Assembly: GCF_015546995.1 (NCBI RefSeq) | Contig: NZ_JADMUH010000020.1 | Location: 1 to 32,227 of the forward strand | DNA: 32,227 bases | Direction: 5' to 3' | Source: Streptococcus infantis | GTDB lineage: Bacteria > Bacillota > Bacilli > Lactobacillales > Streptococcaceae | Shown: one piece after another, positions 16,194-32,227 of the stretch | Layout: the number at the start of each line of letters is the position of its first letter | Position numbering within the stretch: the first letter of the stretch is position 1 | Notes under the pieces: generated by a model | Databases searched by the model: none | Told to the model about the DNA's origin: nothing | What the model saw: only the letters and a program-made list of their open reading frames with translations | Program-made: the position numbers and the translations under genes

Positions 16194-16595
16194 ATGTCTA
16201 ACTATCGCAGAAAATCAAAACCTAAAACTGAACATATCAAAAAAGGCTTTACCGTCTTTCAAAAAACAATTGCAACTTTAGCCAGTATCCTTGGTTTGAT
16301 TACAGCTAGTATCACTATCATGAATGCTTTAGATAAAAACAAGGATCATAAAGATACGACTACACAAACAACCATTATCAAGGAAGTTCAAAAGGAAGCT
16401 CCCGCTGAATCCAATGCACCTGCACAAAGTCAGTCTAATAATCAAGAAACAACTCAAAAAGAAGAAGTTCAAACACCTAGCAAGAAGGAAGATACAAAAT
16501 CAGATGACAATTCTCAGAAAAATGAGCAATCTGATTCTTCATCAAATACTCCAACTACTGAAGCAGGAGTTAGCGCTAATAACGGAGCATCCTAA
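16194..16595 (+). CDS. Small single-pass membrane protein with disordered tail
   Basis: The 133-aa protein has a basic N-terminus and one transmembrane helix (about residues 24-46). A long Gln/Glu/Lys/Ser/Thr-rich disordered tail (48-133) should be outside the cell. There is no lipobox, sorting signal or domain motif. It resembles a small conserved hypothetical family of mitis-group streptococci (possibly DUF6556, from memory and not verified). AAAGGAGAG lies 7 bases before the ATG, and a hairpin terminator follows the stop. The function is unknown. Confidence 0.8.
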   Translation: MSNYRRKSKPKTEHIKKGFTVFQKTIATLASILGLITASITIMNALDKNKDHKDTTTQTTIIKEVQKEAPAESNAPAQSQSNNQETTQKEEVQTPSKKEDTKSDDNSQKNEQSDSSSNTPTTEAGVSANNGAS

Positions 16596-16605
16596 ACATT
16601 GCTCA

Positions 16606-16634
16606 ACGCCAACGGTTACTTCGTTGGTGTTTTT
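16606..16634 (+). terminator. Terminator of the small membrane protein gene
   Basis: A 9-bp stem, ACGCCAACG/CGTTGGTGT (one G-U), has a 7-base loop and a T run. Confidence 0.85.
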
Positions 16635-16665
16635 ATTTGCTAGTTTTTCATTTCATTTTTATCAC

Positions 16666-16697
16666 AAAAAAACCAGGAACTAATGTCCCTGGTTTTT
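16666..16697. terminator. Terminator of the GH20/GH84 gene, probably bidirectional
   Basis: The arms at 16668-16680 and 16685-16697 pair over 13 bp with one mismatch (AAAAACCAGG/CCTGGTTTTT core). A and T tracts lie on both sides. It lies 44 bases past the stop of the minus-strand surface protein. Confidence 0.85.
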
Positions 16698-16740
16698 CTT
16701 TTTTAAAACAAGATATTCTGCATCGAATGAAGATTCGTAC

Positions 16741-19700
16741 TTAGTCTTCTTTCCCTTTTTTGATAAAGGTTGCAGAGAGAACCAATCCAAGACTAGCTAG
16801 GAATGCTAAACCTACTGAATCTTGCTCACCAGTCGCTGGAAGTTGAGCTTTGGCTTCAGTTGCTGGTGCCTGTGGTTGTTCTTGTTTTTGGTTTGTTGAA
16901 ATTTGAGCTGGCTTGTGATTCGCAATTGTTATAGCTGGATCTGAAACAGGTTCTTTGTATTCTGGAACCTCATTCTTAGCTGCTTCAACCCAATTAACGC
17001 CTCCCTTGAACTCTGGAAGCTCATTCTTGTCCGCTTCAACCCAATTGACGCCACCCTTGAATTCTGGGAGCTCATTCTTGTCCGCTTCAACCCAATTAAC
17101 GCCACCTTTGAACTCTGGAATGTCATAAACAGCCGCTTCTGCAGCATTAACTCCACCCTTGAATTCTGGAATTTCAACTACTGGTGGTTGTTGATCTCCT
17201 TTACTAGAAAGGACTTCAGGTTCAGGAGTTGGTTCTGGATCCGGTGTTGGTTTCGGATCTGGAGTTGGCTCTGGATCTGGAGTTGGTTTCGGATCTGGAG
17301 TTGGCTCTGGTTCTGGAGTTGGTTTCGGATCTGGAGTTGGCTCTGGATCTGGAGTTGGTTTTGGATCTGGAGTTGGCTCTGGATCTGGAGTTGGTTTTGG
17401 ATCTGGAGTTGGCTCTGGATCTGGAGTTGGTTTTGGATCTGGAGTTGGCTCTGGATCCGGTGTTGGTTTCGGATCTGGAGTTGGTTCTGGATCTGGAGTT
17501 GGTTGCTCAGGTTCTTCTGAAAGTTCTTGGTAGTAAGTAGTCATTTCATAGAACTCTGGCTTACCACCTTCCCAAATGAGTTTAACATCAAGTAACGGAT
17601 CTTTATCTCTCACTGCAAATGTTTGGAAGCTTGAGGTAATTGCGCCCAAATCTGTCCAAGTACCGTCTCTGTCTGTTTTCAGAGTGCGAGCCAGTACGCG
17701 AGCCACTACTCCTTGAGGAAGACTAGAAACAAGTCGGATATGGTTAGCATCTGTTGGTTCTGATAAGTGGTAAACCAACTCACCTTGGTCTTTCTCAGCC
17801 TTATAGCTTGTCAAGACTTTGCCATCTACAAGATTAGTGTAAAGGTTGCCTCTACTTTCTCCACCATTTCCTTGAACCGTTGGGTCGTTGATAGGTTTCA
17901 CAAATTCGCCATCATTGATGACTAATTCAGTAAATCCGACAAAACGAGCGTCGTAATTAGCAGTAAAGAGAACACGTAGATAATTGGCTTTCACTGGACT
18001 TGCAAGTTCACCCTCGATGTAGCGATTTCCAGGCATCTTAGAATCATGTGTCCATCCATCTGTCAATGAATCATCATGCATGTCATTTGCAAGGCCATCA
18101 CCAACTGTCACAACGTCAGTCCAAGTCTTGCCGTCTTGGCTAACCTGAATCTTACCATCACGAAGATAGTTCTTCGTACCATCTTGGATATAAGCTCTAA
18201 TCTTCTTGATTTCACGTTCGCTACCAAGTTTCAAGGTAATGTGACCATCTTTACGTGCATAATCAGAGAACTCTACAAAGTTATTGTAAACACCATCAAA
18301 CAACTGATCCAAATTCTTGATCTTGCGAACATCATTAGCACCATAATAGGCATCAATTCCCATAGATGTAGAATCAAGTTTAGTTGGTTCCACTTCTTTT
18401 GTCTTAACAAGTAGAGATGTTGCGGTCACTGCTTGTTCTTGGTCAGTCTTATTAACCAAACGAGCATAACGTACCAAGGACTTATCTGTTACTTGACTAG
18501 CTGGATACCATTCTTGTGCATTTGGAGAGAATTCCAAGTCAAGGGCTGGATTTCCAATACCAATAGCCTGAATGCTCTCTGCCTGGTGAAGACGATCAAG
18601 TTTCATACCCAAGTAGCTATGAGCTGGAAGCTTAGTTCCACTTGGAATTTGCAGGTCATAACGACCGAGACTGTCATATACTGGAGTTGATTTCAAGCTT
18701 TCAACATTAGTATCTGTCATCTCGCTATTGCCTGCACGTGTTTCAACTGAGAAGTCAGCGATACGCCACCATAGATTGATATTCTTGGTATTACGAACAC
18801 GGATGTAACGTGCTGAAATTGGAGTTTCAATTTCTTTGGTTTGTTCACCTGTCAAACGATCCAATTCTTGCCATGAATTTCCATCTGTAGAATACTCAAG
18901 GACACCTTCTGCTAACTTATCTCCTGAACCTTGAACGAGACGAACCTTAGTTACAGGTTTGACTTCGCCCATGTCTAGTTGTACCCAACCATCTACAGGA
19001 GTTGTATCCGTGCGATCAGCATTTGCAAGCATAGCTTCAGTATTATCACGACCATCTGTAATCTGAGCAACTGTCGTGTTGTACTTGTACATGAGATTTG
19101 GACTGATAGTCACTGTAGCTGTCTGTTTAGGACGACTTACTTCTACAGGACGATTAACAGCAATTTCTCGCACAGCAAACCAAGTGTTCTCACGATCAGA
19201 AGTTGCAATCATTCGAACAGCTTTGGCATTGATATTGAGATTTTCAAATTTAAGAAGAGGCTCATTACCAGTGTAGCTTGGTTCTGAAAGTGTTACCCAC
19301 TCATCATTTTCATTGAGGTATTCAACCTTAGCATTGTTAAAGGTATCGCGTGGATTTGCTTGAGTTCCCATTGCAAATGTCAAGTTTTGAATTGGAACAG
19401 CTTTATTAAATTTCAAACCAATATAGTCACCAGTTTGGATGCTGTTTGGTGATTTGATAAGGGCATGTGTTCCTAAATCTCCGTCAGTGACTTCAGCAAG
19501 TCCACCCTCTACACCTGTACGGTTTGTAATAAAGGTGCTGATTACTTGGTCTGGGTGTAGGGCTTTTTGAACTTCAGTTGCCAATACTTCACGAAGACCA
19601 AGCAAGAATGGACGGATATGTTGTACACCCAACTCAGCTCTTTCATCATGGTCTACATAATGGAAAGTATAAGTTTGTGATTGCTCATAAAGTTTCAAGC

Positions 19701-22700
19701 CCTTGTAATAGCTATCCCAAAGTCTAGCAGAATCATTGTTTTCAATAGCTTCTGATCCATCTAGGAAAGCACTCAAAGCATCCATTTGGTCAATTGTATT
19801 ATCCAACCAATAGTGGATTTGAGCACGCATCTTTTCGTCACCAGATGCTTTATAAAGTTGTGCTGCAGCTTTTAGTTTAGCAAATTCTGCACGCAATTCT
19901 TGACGCTCTGCATTGACATCTTGACCAGCTTTCAACTTAGACATGAAGGCCGCCAATTTTGGTGCGAGTTCAACAGACTCTTCCAATTTCACAACACGAC
20001 CATCCATGTTTTGGTTGATCATATGTTTACCAAGTTCACGGAAGGCAACAGATGTTTCACTGTCAGTAAACTTACCAGTCTCAACAAAGTTGAAGGCGAT
20101 ATCATTTACTTTCTTAGCCTCGTCTTCAGATTTCCATTGTTTCCATGCATACTGAGCTGCTGAGAAGAGAGCAATCTTCGATGGCTCAGATTGTTGCATT
20201 GGGTTCAACATGATACCTGAAAGGAGGCTTGGGTCCACATTTGGATGAAGGAATTTCTCACCGCCACCCAAAATCAAGTGTTGTTTAGAGTTATCTGTAA
20301 CAGGCCAGTTAACCCATAGAGAAACTGGGCGGTAGGTCTTACCTCCTGCAGTCAGATTATTCTTAAGGTTTGAAAGGAAGCTTTCAGATACTTCACCCCA
20401 AATCTTACCACCAGTAAGGGTCATAGAAGTTGAAGTTGGAAGATTTTCATTTAGAGATTTCAACTCATCTTCACGACCATTACCCCAATACTGACCTGGG
20501 ACAAAAATCATTTCCTTACGAAGGCCAACATAAGTTGCTTGTTTTTCAGTCAACCAATCTGTCATGTCCTTCATCAAGCGGTTGTAGCTATTGTAGCCAC
20601 CAACTGGACTTGGAGCATCATCGGCTAAAATACCGAACTCACGAACACCGACATCCATCAATTGAGTGAATTTAGCCTTAATGGTTTCAAGGTCTTTTTG
20701 GTAGTCAGTGTCATTACCAAAACGAATACGGTTGTTCATGAATGGGTGGATGGTCCAAACATAGCGAGTCTTGTTTTGGTTTCCAACACGCGCCAATTCA
20801 CGGATTTCAGCTAATTTTTCTTCTGGATAGAGTTCACGCCATTTCTTGTTGTGGTATGGATCGTCTTTTGGTGCAAAGAAGTATTGAGTCAACTTCAAGT
20901 CACCACCATAGCGCATCAATTCAGCACGATCAGCATTGCTCCATGGATTTCCATAGTAACCTTCGATAAAACCACGATTCTTAATTTCAGCGTAGTCTTC
21001 AACAGTTACATTACGTAAAACTGGAGCTTCACTTTCATTAAGCATGTGTTTAAGAGTCGTCAATCCATAGAAGACAGCATCTGTATCTTTACCGACGATA
21101 GAGATTGTGTTGTTCTTAATTGACAAAGCATAAGCATCAATCTTATCAAAGAGTCCTTGAGAAATACCAGATATTTCTTTTTCAGCCTGTGAATGTTGAC
21201 CATGAACACCAAGATAGATATTTGTAGCACCTGCTACTGCAGCTTGACTGCTTGTGTAAGAGATTTGATGATCTTGTAGAACACTCTTCAAGCGGTTGCG
21301 AGTATAAATATCTAGCTGATTACCCATGACAAGATTCACTTGTTTTTGAAGTTTAGTGACACCTTCACCATAAGTGACTTTTTGTGGTGTTGGGAATACC
21401 TTGTATTCTTTCTTGAGATAGTCTTGACTTTGTGCCGCAGCAGCAATCGCATCATCACTGGCTGGTTTTGTAGCTACAAAGCTATCAGCAAGTTCAGTTG
21501 TACCATCACCCACCTCTTCAACTCTTGGTTGTTCTGGAGTCACCGGTTTCTCAGGAGTTACCGGTTTTTCTGGAACAACTGGTTCTTCTGTTTCACTATC
21601 AGAAAGTGGCTTAAGTAGTTGGATTTCTGCAGCACTACCAAATCCTGCGACACCTGACAGAACTTTAAATTCTACCTTATTAGTTTCAACTGCTGCAAAA
21701 TTAACAGTTTTTTCTTTAGTATTATTTTCCCAAGTTCCTGAAGCAACCTTAACCATTTGACCATCTTTTTGAGCATAGATTTCATAAGAGGTCACGACTC
21801 CGTTACCACCACCTGGACGTGGAAGATAAGTCAAACCATTGACTTTTTCAGGAGCGTTCAAATTCATAGCAACGGTATAAGGAGCACGGTCTCCAGTCCA
21901 TTTAGAATGCCAGAAGGTATTTGGATCATTGTCGAAAGCTTTTTCTACTGGTCCTTCAGTCTCTGTTCCTGGTGTTTCCTGACTAGTTGCAGAAACTGTG
22001 AAGTGATCTGTTGGGATTAAACGTGGGTTTACAAATGCTTCATTCGACAACTCTGCACTATGCAAGATTCCTTGGAAGCCACCGATTGTTTCAAGTGGAA
22101 GTACCAAGCTATTGTGAGCCAAGCGAGGATGTGCTGGATTTGCAATACGCTCAACCTTTTCGCCATCTACATAAACTTCTGTTTTTTGTGGTTTCGTAAC
22201 AACAGAGATTTGATAACGTTTATTCTTCTCTAGCTTCTTGTCAAATTGAATATGGAATTGTTCAAATTTATAAGCTAAGTAGCCATCCTTGTCTGCAAGA
22301 TAAAGTTGGTTGTCCCCACTTGTAGAGAAGACCTGCTCTCCATCACCAGTCACTGTCACATCCAATTTCAAAACATGACTAGGACCAGCATCACCAACTA
22401 GGCCTTCGATAGTGCTATCTTTTTCGAAGTTCAAACCTGCTTCAGTCTTCTGTACTTTCTTAGCAAGATAATCTTTGACAGTCTCAGGATTAATCTTGAA
22501 CAAATCTTCTTCAGCAACGGTCTTATCTGGATTAGATTGTGGTGCATAAACACTTGTTGGTTGGATACGGTCTGCATAGGTCTTAGCTGCACGATCTGAA
22601 CCCCAAGTGCGTTCTGCAGTTGATTGCATACTCTTGAAGAAACGTTTAAAGATATCGTAAGAAGTAAGTCCTGTTTCATGGAGGTCAATGTTATCATTCC

Positions 22701-25176
22701 AAACTGCATGACCACCACCGATGATATTTGGATTAGATGCTTCTAGGCGTGGTCCTCCACCTGTTGAGAAGTCATTTGGTGTCCAGCGATTGTATTGAGT
22801 TTCATAGTTTGCATAATCGCCATAACCACCTTGAATGTTGCTTCCGCTTGGGACACTATAGGTTGGAATATCTGTGATATTGATAATCTTGGCACCCTGA
22901 GCAATTGCAGCCGCTGGACGTTGCCAACCAATACTCCAGATATCAACTTCTACTCCATTCCAATCAACTGGCGTTGTGCCAGGCTTAGCACTAAGTGAGC
23001 CCCAAATACGAGGTGTATAACCTTTTCCTTTGATGTACTGAATCATATCGTTGACGTAGCGACGATAGCTTTCTCTACTGCCGTAGTACTCATCAGTTCC
23101 GATATGAACTGTTGAAACGCCACGAAGAGGTGCATTTTCACCAACCAGTAACTTGTCGTAAACAGATTTAACAAAAGCGAGAGTTTCTTCGTACTTGTTA
23201 TCCAAGTCTAGCATCGCTACACGCTCTACATTATGCTTGTTAGCACTAAGTCGTCCTTGATACATCAAGTCTGGACGAACCTTGACAAAGGACAAGGCGT
23301 GACCAGGTGTGTCAATTTCAGGTACAAGGTTGATATGCAAGTCTTTAGCCAGGCTAATGATCTGTTGCATTTCTTCCTTTGTGTAATGTTCTTTTGATGT
23401 TAATTTTTCACCATTTTTACCAACAACATCCGTTTCTACACGGAAACCTGTTTTGGCATTTTTAAGAACATAATCCAGTTCTTCTTTTTGACTGAGATGT
23501 TTACCTTCCACATGTTTATCTAGGAAGATATAGTTGTCATTCAAGTGCAATTGAAGATCGTTCATCTTGTAGTAAGCCATGTTAAGCATGATATCTACAA
23601 GCGTATCATAAGGAATAAACTTACGACCTGTATCTAGCATAAAGCCACGGTGGCTAAAGCTTGGGAAGTCGCGGATTTCACCGTTCTGTAAGTCTTTTTC
23701 TCCCATCTGAAGGAGAGTACGGGTTGCATAGAAGGCACCTGCATTTGTTGCAGCTTCTACTGTGATAACGCCATCTTTAATGGTGATACCATAGCCTTCT
23801 TTGCCATAGCCCTTGTCTTCAACCTTTTTAAACTCAATGCGATTTTGTGCTTCTTGACCACCAGTTGCAACTTCTAAACCACGATTTTCAAGGTCAGTTT
23901 GGTAGAACTTAGCTTCCTTGTCAAACCCAGAATTCCCAACGGAAATGACAGTTTCAGAAGTAATAGAAGTTTTACCTTCAGTGCCGTACCATTGTTGAAC
24001 TGCTGGGGCAACTGCAGGTTTGGTTCCAACGCCTTCATCAGCATGCAAGCCTTTAATGACAACTTCAAATTCTTTTCTGAAGGTATGGTTATCATTGGTT
24101 TGTTGGATCATCACTTTGACATGTTGGTCTGTCAATGGTGTATAGATTTTATTATTTAGGTCAACAACTCCTTGCTTGTTGCTTCCAATCAAACTAACTT
24201 GACCAGGCAATTTAGGCAATACAAGTGATTTTCCATCTTCAGCAACAGTAATTTCTGTAACTTGACGAATATCTGTTGGTTTGCTGGTGTCTGGAATATT
24301 TGAGTAGGCACGAATTTCTTGAATACCCACATTTTTCCATTGCATAGTACCGGCTTGATAATCTGTAATTTCAAGTTTAAGATACTTAGCTTGAACGGCT
24401 TCTTTTAAGTCAACTTTTTCATCTAGAACCGGAGTTCCTGTTCGTTGATGAGCCAACTTCCATTCTCCATGACCTGATCCATTGACTTCGTCTTGACCTG
24501 CATAATAGAGATTCCAAGATTTGATGTTTGGATCATTTTGCTCGCCACGAACACGACGGTCCCAATCGATTTCCACATGCTTGATTAAGGTTGTCTTTTC
24601 AAGCTTAAATTCGATTGTTGGTTTCACAACATCACGGTCAGTTGCCCAACGAGTATCTGGATTTCCATCAATCGCCTTCTCAGCTGTAAATGGTGTGTTG
24701 GCTTCATGGTTTGATGCTGTCGCAGTAGCCTTTTCCAAATGATTGACATCTGGAGTTTCAACCAAATCTTTAGTCACTGGCTTCTCAGCTGGTTTTGCTG
24801 CTGGAGCTACTTCTTCTTTTGGAGTCTCAGCTAGTTTTGGTGTTGCTTCTTCCTTAGGAACTGGAGTTTCTGCTGGTTTTGGAGCTACTTCTCCAGTATT
24901 TTCAGGCTGAGCTTCCGCATCAGTCGGATTCGTTTCAGTAGGATCAGTTGGTTTTGCTGATTCAGCTTTTTCAATAGCTGCTGCTATATCCGCTGGTAAC
25001 TTATCCAGGGGCTGAACCTGTGTTACTGTTCCTTCTGTCTCTGCAGGCCCTTCTGTTTCTGCTGCTTGAACCATACCAGCACCAAAAATGCTTGCACCAA
25101 TCATGACAGAAGCAGCGCCCATTGCAAACTTACGTATACTGTAATGACACCGTCTCTCAAAAAAATGTTTTCCCAT
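16741..25176 (-). CDS. Giant YSIRK/LPxTG surface glycosidase with GH20 and GH84 domains
   Basis: The 2811-aa precursor is counted from ATG 25176, preferred over an in-frame GTG at 25197 because AAAGGA lies 10 bases before the ATG. In order: YSIRK signal (1-39), Pro/Glu linker, F5/8C (CBM32) module (about 145-290), Ig-like segment, GH20 cap and barrel (about 390-860), LamG-like module (about 905-1050), second CBM32 (about 1060-1190), GH84 cap and barrel (about 1255-1710), helical bundle (to about 1870), and several discoidin-like modules (to about 2430). A hexapeptide stalk, PEFKGGVN repeats, LPATGE, a membrane helix and a basic tail end it. The GH20 catalytic pair is D695/E696 in HIGTDEYYG. 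The GH84 pair is D1519/D1520 in GILADDAPS. Both families remove terminal beta-HexNAc by substrate-assisted catalysis. It is wall-anchored and probably acts on host glycoproteins. Confidence 0.93.
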   Translation of the reverse strand: MGKHFFERRCHYSIRKFAMGAASVMIGASIFGAGMVQAAETEGPAETEGTVTQVQPLDKLPADIAAAIEKAESAKPTDPTETNPTDAEAQPENTGEVAPKPAETPVPKEEATPKLAETPKEEVAPAAKPAEKPVTKDLVETPDVNHLEKATATASNHEANTPFTAEKAIDGNPDTRWATDRDVVKPTIEFKLEKTTLIKHVEIDWDRRVRGEQNDPNIKSWNLYYAGQDEVNGSGHGEWKLAHQRTGTPVLDEKVDLKEAVQAKYLKLEITDYQAGTMQWKNVGIQEIRAYSNIPDTSKPTDIRQVTEITVAEDGKSLVLPKLPGQVSLIGSNKQGVVDLNNKIYTPLTDQHVKVMIQQTNDNHTFRKEFEVVIKGLHADEGVGTKPAVAPAVQQWYGTEGKTSITSETVISVGNSGFDKEAKFYQTDLENRGLEVATGGQEAQNRIEFKKVEDKGYGKEGYGITIKDGVITVEAATNAGAFYATRTLLQMGEKDLQNGEIRDFPSFSHRGFMLDTGRKFIPYDTLVDIMLNMAYYKMNDLQLHLNDNYIFLDKHVEGKHLSQKEELDYVLKNAKTGFRVETDVVGKNGEKLTSKEHYTKEEMQQIISLAKDLHINLVPEIDTPGHALSFVKVRPDLMYQGRLSANKHNVERVAMLDLDNKYEETLAFVKSVYDKLLVGENAPLRGVSTVHIGTDEYYGSRESYRRYVNDMIQYIKGKGYTPRIWGSLSAKPGTTPVDWNGVEVDIWSIGWQRPAAAIAQGAKIINITDIPTYSVPSGSNIQGGYGDYANYETQYNRWTPNDFSTGGGPRLEASNPNIIGGGHAVWNDNIDLHETGLTSYDIFKRFFKSMQSTAERTWGSDRAAKTYADRIQPTSVYAPQSNPDKTVAEEDLFKINPETVKDYLAKKVQKTEAGLNFEKDSTIEGLVGDAGPSHVLKLDVTVTGDGEQVFSTSGDNQLYLADKDGYLAYKFEQFHIQFDKKLEKNKRYQISVVTKPQKTEVYVDGEKVERIANPAHPRLAHNSLVLPLETIGGFQGILHSAELSNEAFVNPRLIPTDHFTVSATSQETPGTETEGPVEKAFDNDPNTFWHSKWTGDRAPYTVAMNLNAPEKVNGLTYLPRPGGGNGVVTSYEIYAQKDGQMVKVASGTWENNTKEKTVNFAAVETNKVEFKVLSGVAGFGSAAEIQLLKPLSDSETEEPVVPEKPVTPEKPVTPEQPRVEEVGDGTTELADSFVATKPASDDAIAAAAQSQDYLKKEYKVFPTPQKVTYGEGVTKLQKQVNLVMGNQLDIYTRNRLKSVLQDHQISYTSSQAAVAGATNIYLGVHGQHSQAEKEISGISQGLFDKIDAYALSIKNNTISIVGKDTDAVFYGLTTLKHMLNESEAPVLRNVTVEDYAEIKNRGFIEGYYGNPWSNADRAELMRYGGDLKLTQYFFAPKDDPYHNKKWRELYPEEKLAEIRELARVGNQNKTRYVWTIHPFMNNRIRFGNDTDYQKDLETIKAKFTQLMDVGVREFGILADDAPSPVGGYNSYNRLMKDMTDWLTEKQATYVGLRKEMIFVPGQYWGNGREDELKSLNENLPTSTSMTLTGGKIWGEVSESFLSNLKNNLTAGGKTYRPVSLWVNWPVTDNSKQHLILGGGEKFLHPNVDPSLLSGIMLNPMQQSEPSKIALFSAAQYAWKQWKSEDEAKKVNDIAFNFVETGKFTDSETSVAFRELGKHMINQNMDGRVVKLEESVELAPKLAAFMSKLKAGQDVNAERQELRAEFAKLKAAAQLYKASGDEKMRAQIHYWLDNTIDQMDALSAFLDGSEAIENNDSARLWDSYYKGLKLYEQSQTYTFHYVDHDERAELGVQHIRPFLLGLREVLATEVQKALHPDQVISTFITNRTGVEGGLAEVTDGDLGTHALIKSPNSIQTGDYIGLKFNKAVPIQNLTFAMGTQANPRDTFNNAKVEYLNENDEWVTLSEPSYTGNEPLLKFENLNINAKAVRMIATSDRENTWFAVREIAVNRPVEVSRPKQTATVTISPNLMYKYNTTVAQITDGRDNTEAMLANADRTDTTPVDGWVQLDMGEVKPVTKVRLVQGSGDKLAEGVLEYSTDGNSWQELDRLTGEQTKEIETPISARYIRVRNTKNINLWWRIADFSVETRAGNSEMTDTNVESLKSTPVYDSLGRYDLQIPSGTKLPAHSYLGMKLDRLHQAESIQAIGIGNPALDLEFSPNAQEWYPASQVTDKSLVRYARLVNKTDQEQAVTATSLLVKTKEVEPTKLDSTSMGIDAYYGANDVRKIKNLDQLFDGVYNNFVEFSDYARKDGHITLKLGSEREIKKIRAYIQDGTKNYLRDGKIQVSQDGKTWTDVVTVGDGLANDMHDDSLTDGWTHDSKMPGNRYIEGELASPVKANYLRVLFTANYDARFVGFTELVINDGEFVKPINDPTVQGNGGESRGNLYTNLVDGKVLTSYKAEKDQGELVYHLSEPTDANHIRLVSSLPQGVVARVLARTLKTDRDGTWTDLGAITSSFQTFAVRDKDPLLDVKLIWEGGKPEFYEMTTYYQELSEEPEQPTPDPEPTPDPKPTPDPEPTPDPKPTPDPEPTPDPKPTPDPEPTPDPKPTPDPEPTPDPKPTPEPEPTPDPKPTPDPEPTPDPKPTPDPEPTPEPEVLSSKGDQQPPVVEIPEFKGGVNAAEAAVYDIPEFKGGVNWVEADKNELPEFKGGVNWVEADKNELPEFKGGVNWVEAAKNEVPEYKEPVSDPAITIANHKPAQISTNQKQEQPQAPATEAKAQLPATGEQDSVGLAFLASLGLVLSATFIKKGKED
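16951..17172 (-). repeat. PEFKGGVN repeat region of the GH20/GH84 protein
   Basis: Four 51-bp (17-residue) units of the form (I/L)[17 protein letters not shown] are followed by a partial VPEYKE unit, 222 bp in all. They lie between the Pro-rich stalk and the LPATGE anchor and closely match the units in the neighbouring GH101 protein. Confidence 0.95.
17215..17502 (-). repeat. Pro-rich hexapeptide array, 16 units (GH20/GH84 stalk)
   Basis: Sixteen 18-bp units encode PTPDPE and PTPDPK in near-strict alternation, with two PTPEPE variants. The array is a wall-spanning stalk. Because 18 is a multiple of 3 and no unit carries a stop, other frames stay open and produce spurious ORFs on the opposite strand. 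Confidence 0.97.
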
Positions 25177-25207
25177 TTTCTTTATTTCCTTTCCCACGCT
25201 TAAATTG

Positions 25208-25222
25208 GGTAAGCGTTATCAT
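25208..25222 (-). promoter_or_regulatory. Cre-like site before the GH20/GH84 gene
   Basis: The minus strand reads ATGATAACGCTTACC. It differs from WTGNAANCGNWNNCW at one core A and the last base. It lies about 32 bases before the ATG, in the same relative place as the perfect cre of the GH101 gene. No convincing promoter could be fixed in this gap. Confidence 0.5.
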
Positions 25223-25231
25223 TTCCCTTTT

Positions 25232-25256
25232 AAAAAGGGAGGACCAAGAGGTCCTC
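25232..25256 (-). terminator. Terminator between the two giant glycosidase genes
   Basis: On the minus strand, a perfect 7-bp stem GAGGACC/GGTCCTC with a 4-base loop is followed by CC and five Ts. It lies about 75 bases past the GH101 stop and 56 bases before the next ATG. The C/T tract can alternatively pair with the following AAAAGGG. Confidence 0.7.
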
Positions 25257-25329
25257 TCTAGGTGTTTGGTTTTCTCCATTACAATAAGTTAGGAGTTTGA
25301 GTTTTCATAGTATAAAACTCTATTATTTT

Positions 25330-32127
<6,798 letters not shown>

Positions 32128-32147
32128 TTATTCCTTCCTGCTTAAAA

Positions 32148-32162
32148 AGTAAGCGTTTGCAT
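32148..32162 (-). promoter_or_regulatory. Catabolite-responsive element before the protease-GH101 gene
   Basis: The minus strand reads ATGCAAACGCTTACT, matching every fixed position of WTGNAANCGNWNNCW. It is about 27 bases before the ATG, downstream of any promoter, where bound CcpA would act as a roadblock. A clear -35/-10 pair is not visible before the window ends. Confidence 0.75.
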
Positions 32163-32227
32163 TTCGTCTTAAAAAAATAACCCCCTTCATTATTTTCGCT
32201 TATTTTTTAAACATATAAATATTTCTT

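Noticed and set aside
17188..17540. Long plus-strand open frames opposite the GH20/GH84 stalk, rich in Trp or Leu/Glu
   Set aside because: They are produced by an 18-bp repeat that has no stop in these frames. They have no ribosome-binding site and lie on the strand opposite a secure gene.
25177..25197. GTG start for the GH20/GH84 protein
   Set aside because: The ATG at 25176 has a ribosome-binding site and gives a standard YSIRK signal length.

Overview
The window looks like a chromosomal segment of a mitis-group Streptococcus (S. mitis, S. oralis or a close relative). The evidence is low GC, AAGGAG ribosome-binding sites, extended -10 promoters (TGnTATAAT) and YSIRK/LPxTG surface proteins. 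Several proteins also match pneumococcal ones from memory: SlrA, the YutD-RlmN-VanZ-ABC-F neighbourhood, and the endo-alpha-N-acetylgalactosaminidase (Eng, GH101). No rRNA, tRNA, insertion sequence or CRISPR array was seen.

Left part, plus strand (1-5.8 kb). A six-helix membrane protein and a small XRE-type regulator form an operon behind a perfect 28-bp tandem duplication. Next come a frameshifted, 5'-truncated gene remnant, then a DeoR-type regulator with a Cof-type HAD phosphatase. These are followed by the lipoprotein peptidyl-prolyl isomerase SlrA with a zinc-ribbon protein, and a 431-aa membrane protein of unknown function with a perfect-consensus CcpA (cre) site at its promoter.

Middle part, mostly minus strand (5.9-16.6 kb). 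yutD-rlmN-vanZ-abcF looks like one operon with a ribosome theme: 23S rRNA methylation, an ABC-F ATPase, and a YutD protein with a very basic tail. A glycerol-type aquaporin with a long cytoplasmic loop follows. Then comes an unusual three-gene operon of two alpha/beta-hydrolase esterases and an ATP-grasp ligase. Last is the sulfur-transfer pair of a NifS-like cysteine desulfurase and ThiI (4-thiouridine/thiazole). A small plus-strand membrane-anchored protein diverges from this pair.

Right part, minus strand (16.7-32.1 kb). Two giant YSIRK/LPxTG glycosidases lie head to tail. The first transcribed (2263 aa) joins a V8/trypsin-like serine protease domain to a complete GH101 endo-alpha-N-acetylgalactosaminidase. 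The second (2811 aa) joins a GH20 beta-hexosaminidase and a GH84 beta-N-acetylglucosaminidase, with several carbohydrate-binding modules. Both end in the same stalk: a ([12 protein letters not shown])n hexapeptide array, then PEFKGGVN repeats, then LPxTG. Both have a cre or cre-like site just upstream of the start. I read this as a catabolite-repressed surface apparatus for host mucin and glycoprotein breakdown. Removal of core-1 O-glycans, trimming of HexNAc and cutting of the exposed peptide would be tethered to the same wall. The protease-GH101 fusion is the most striking item in the window.
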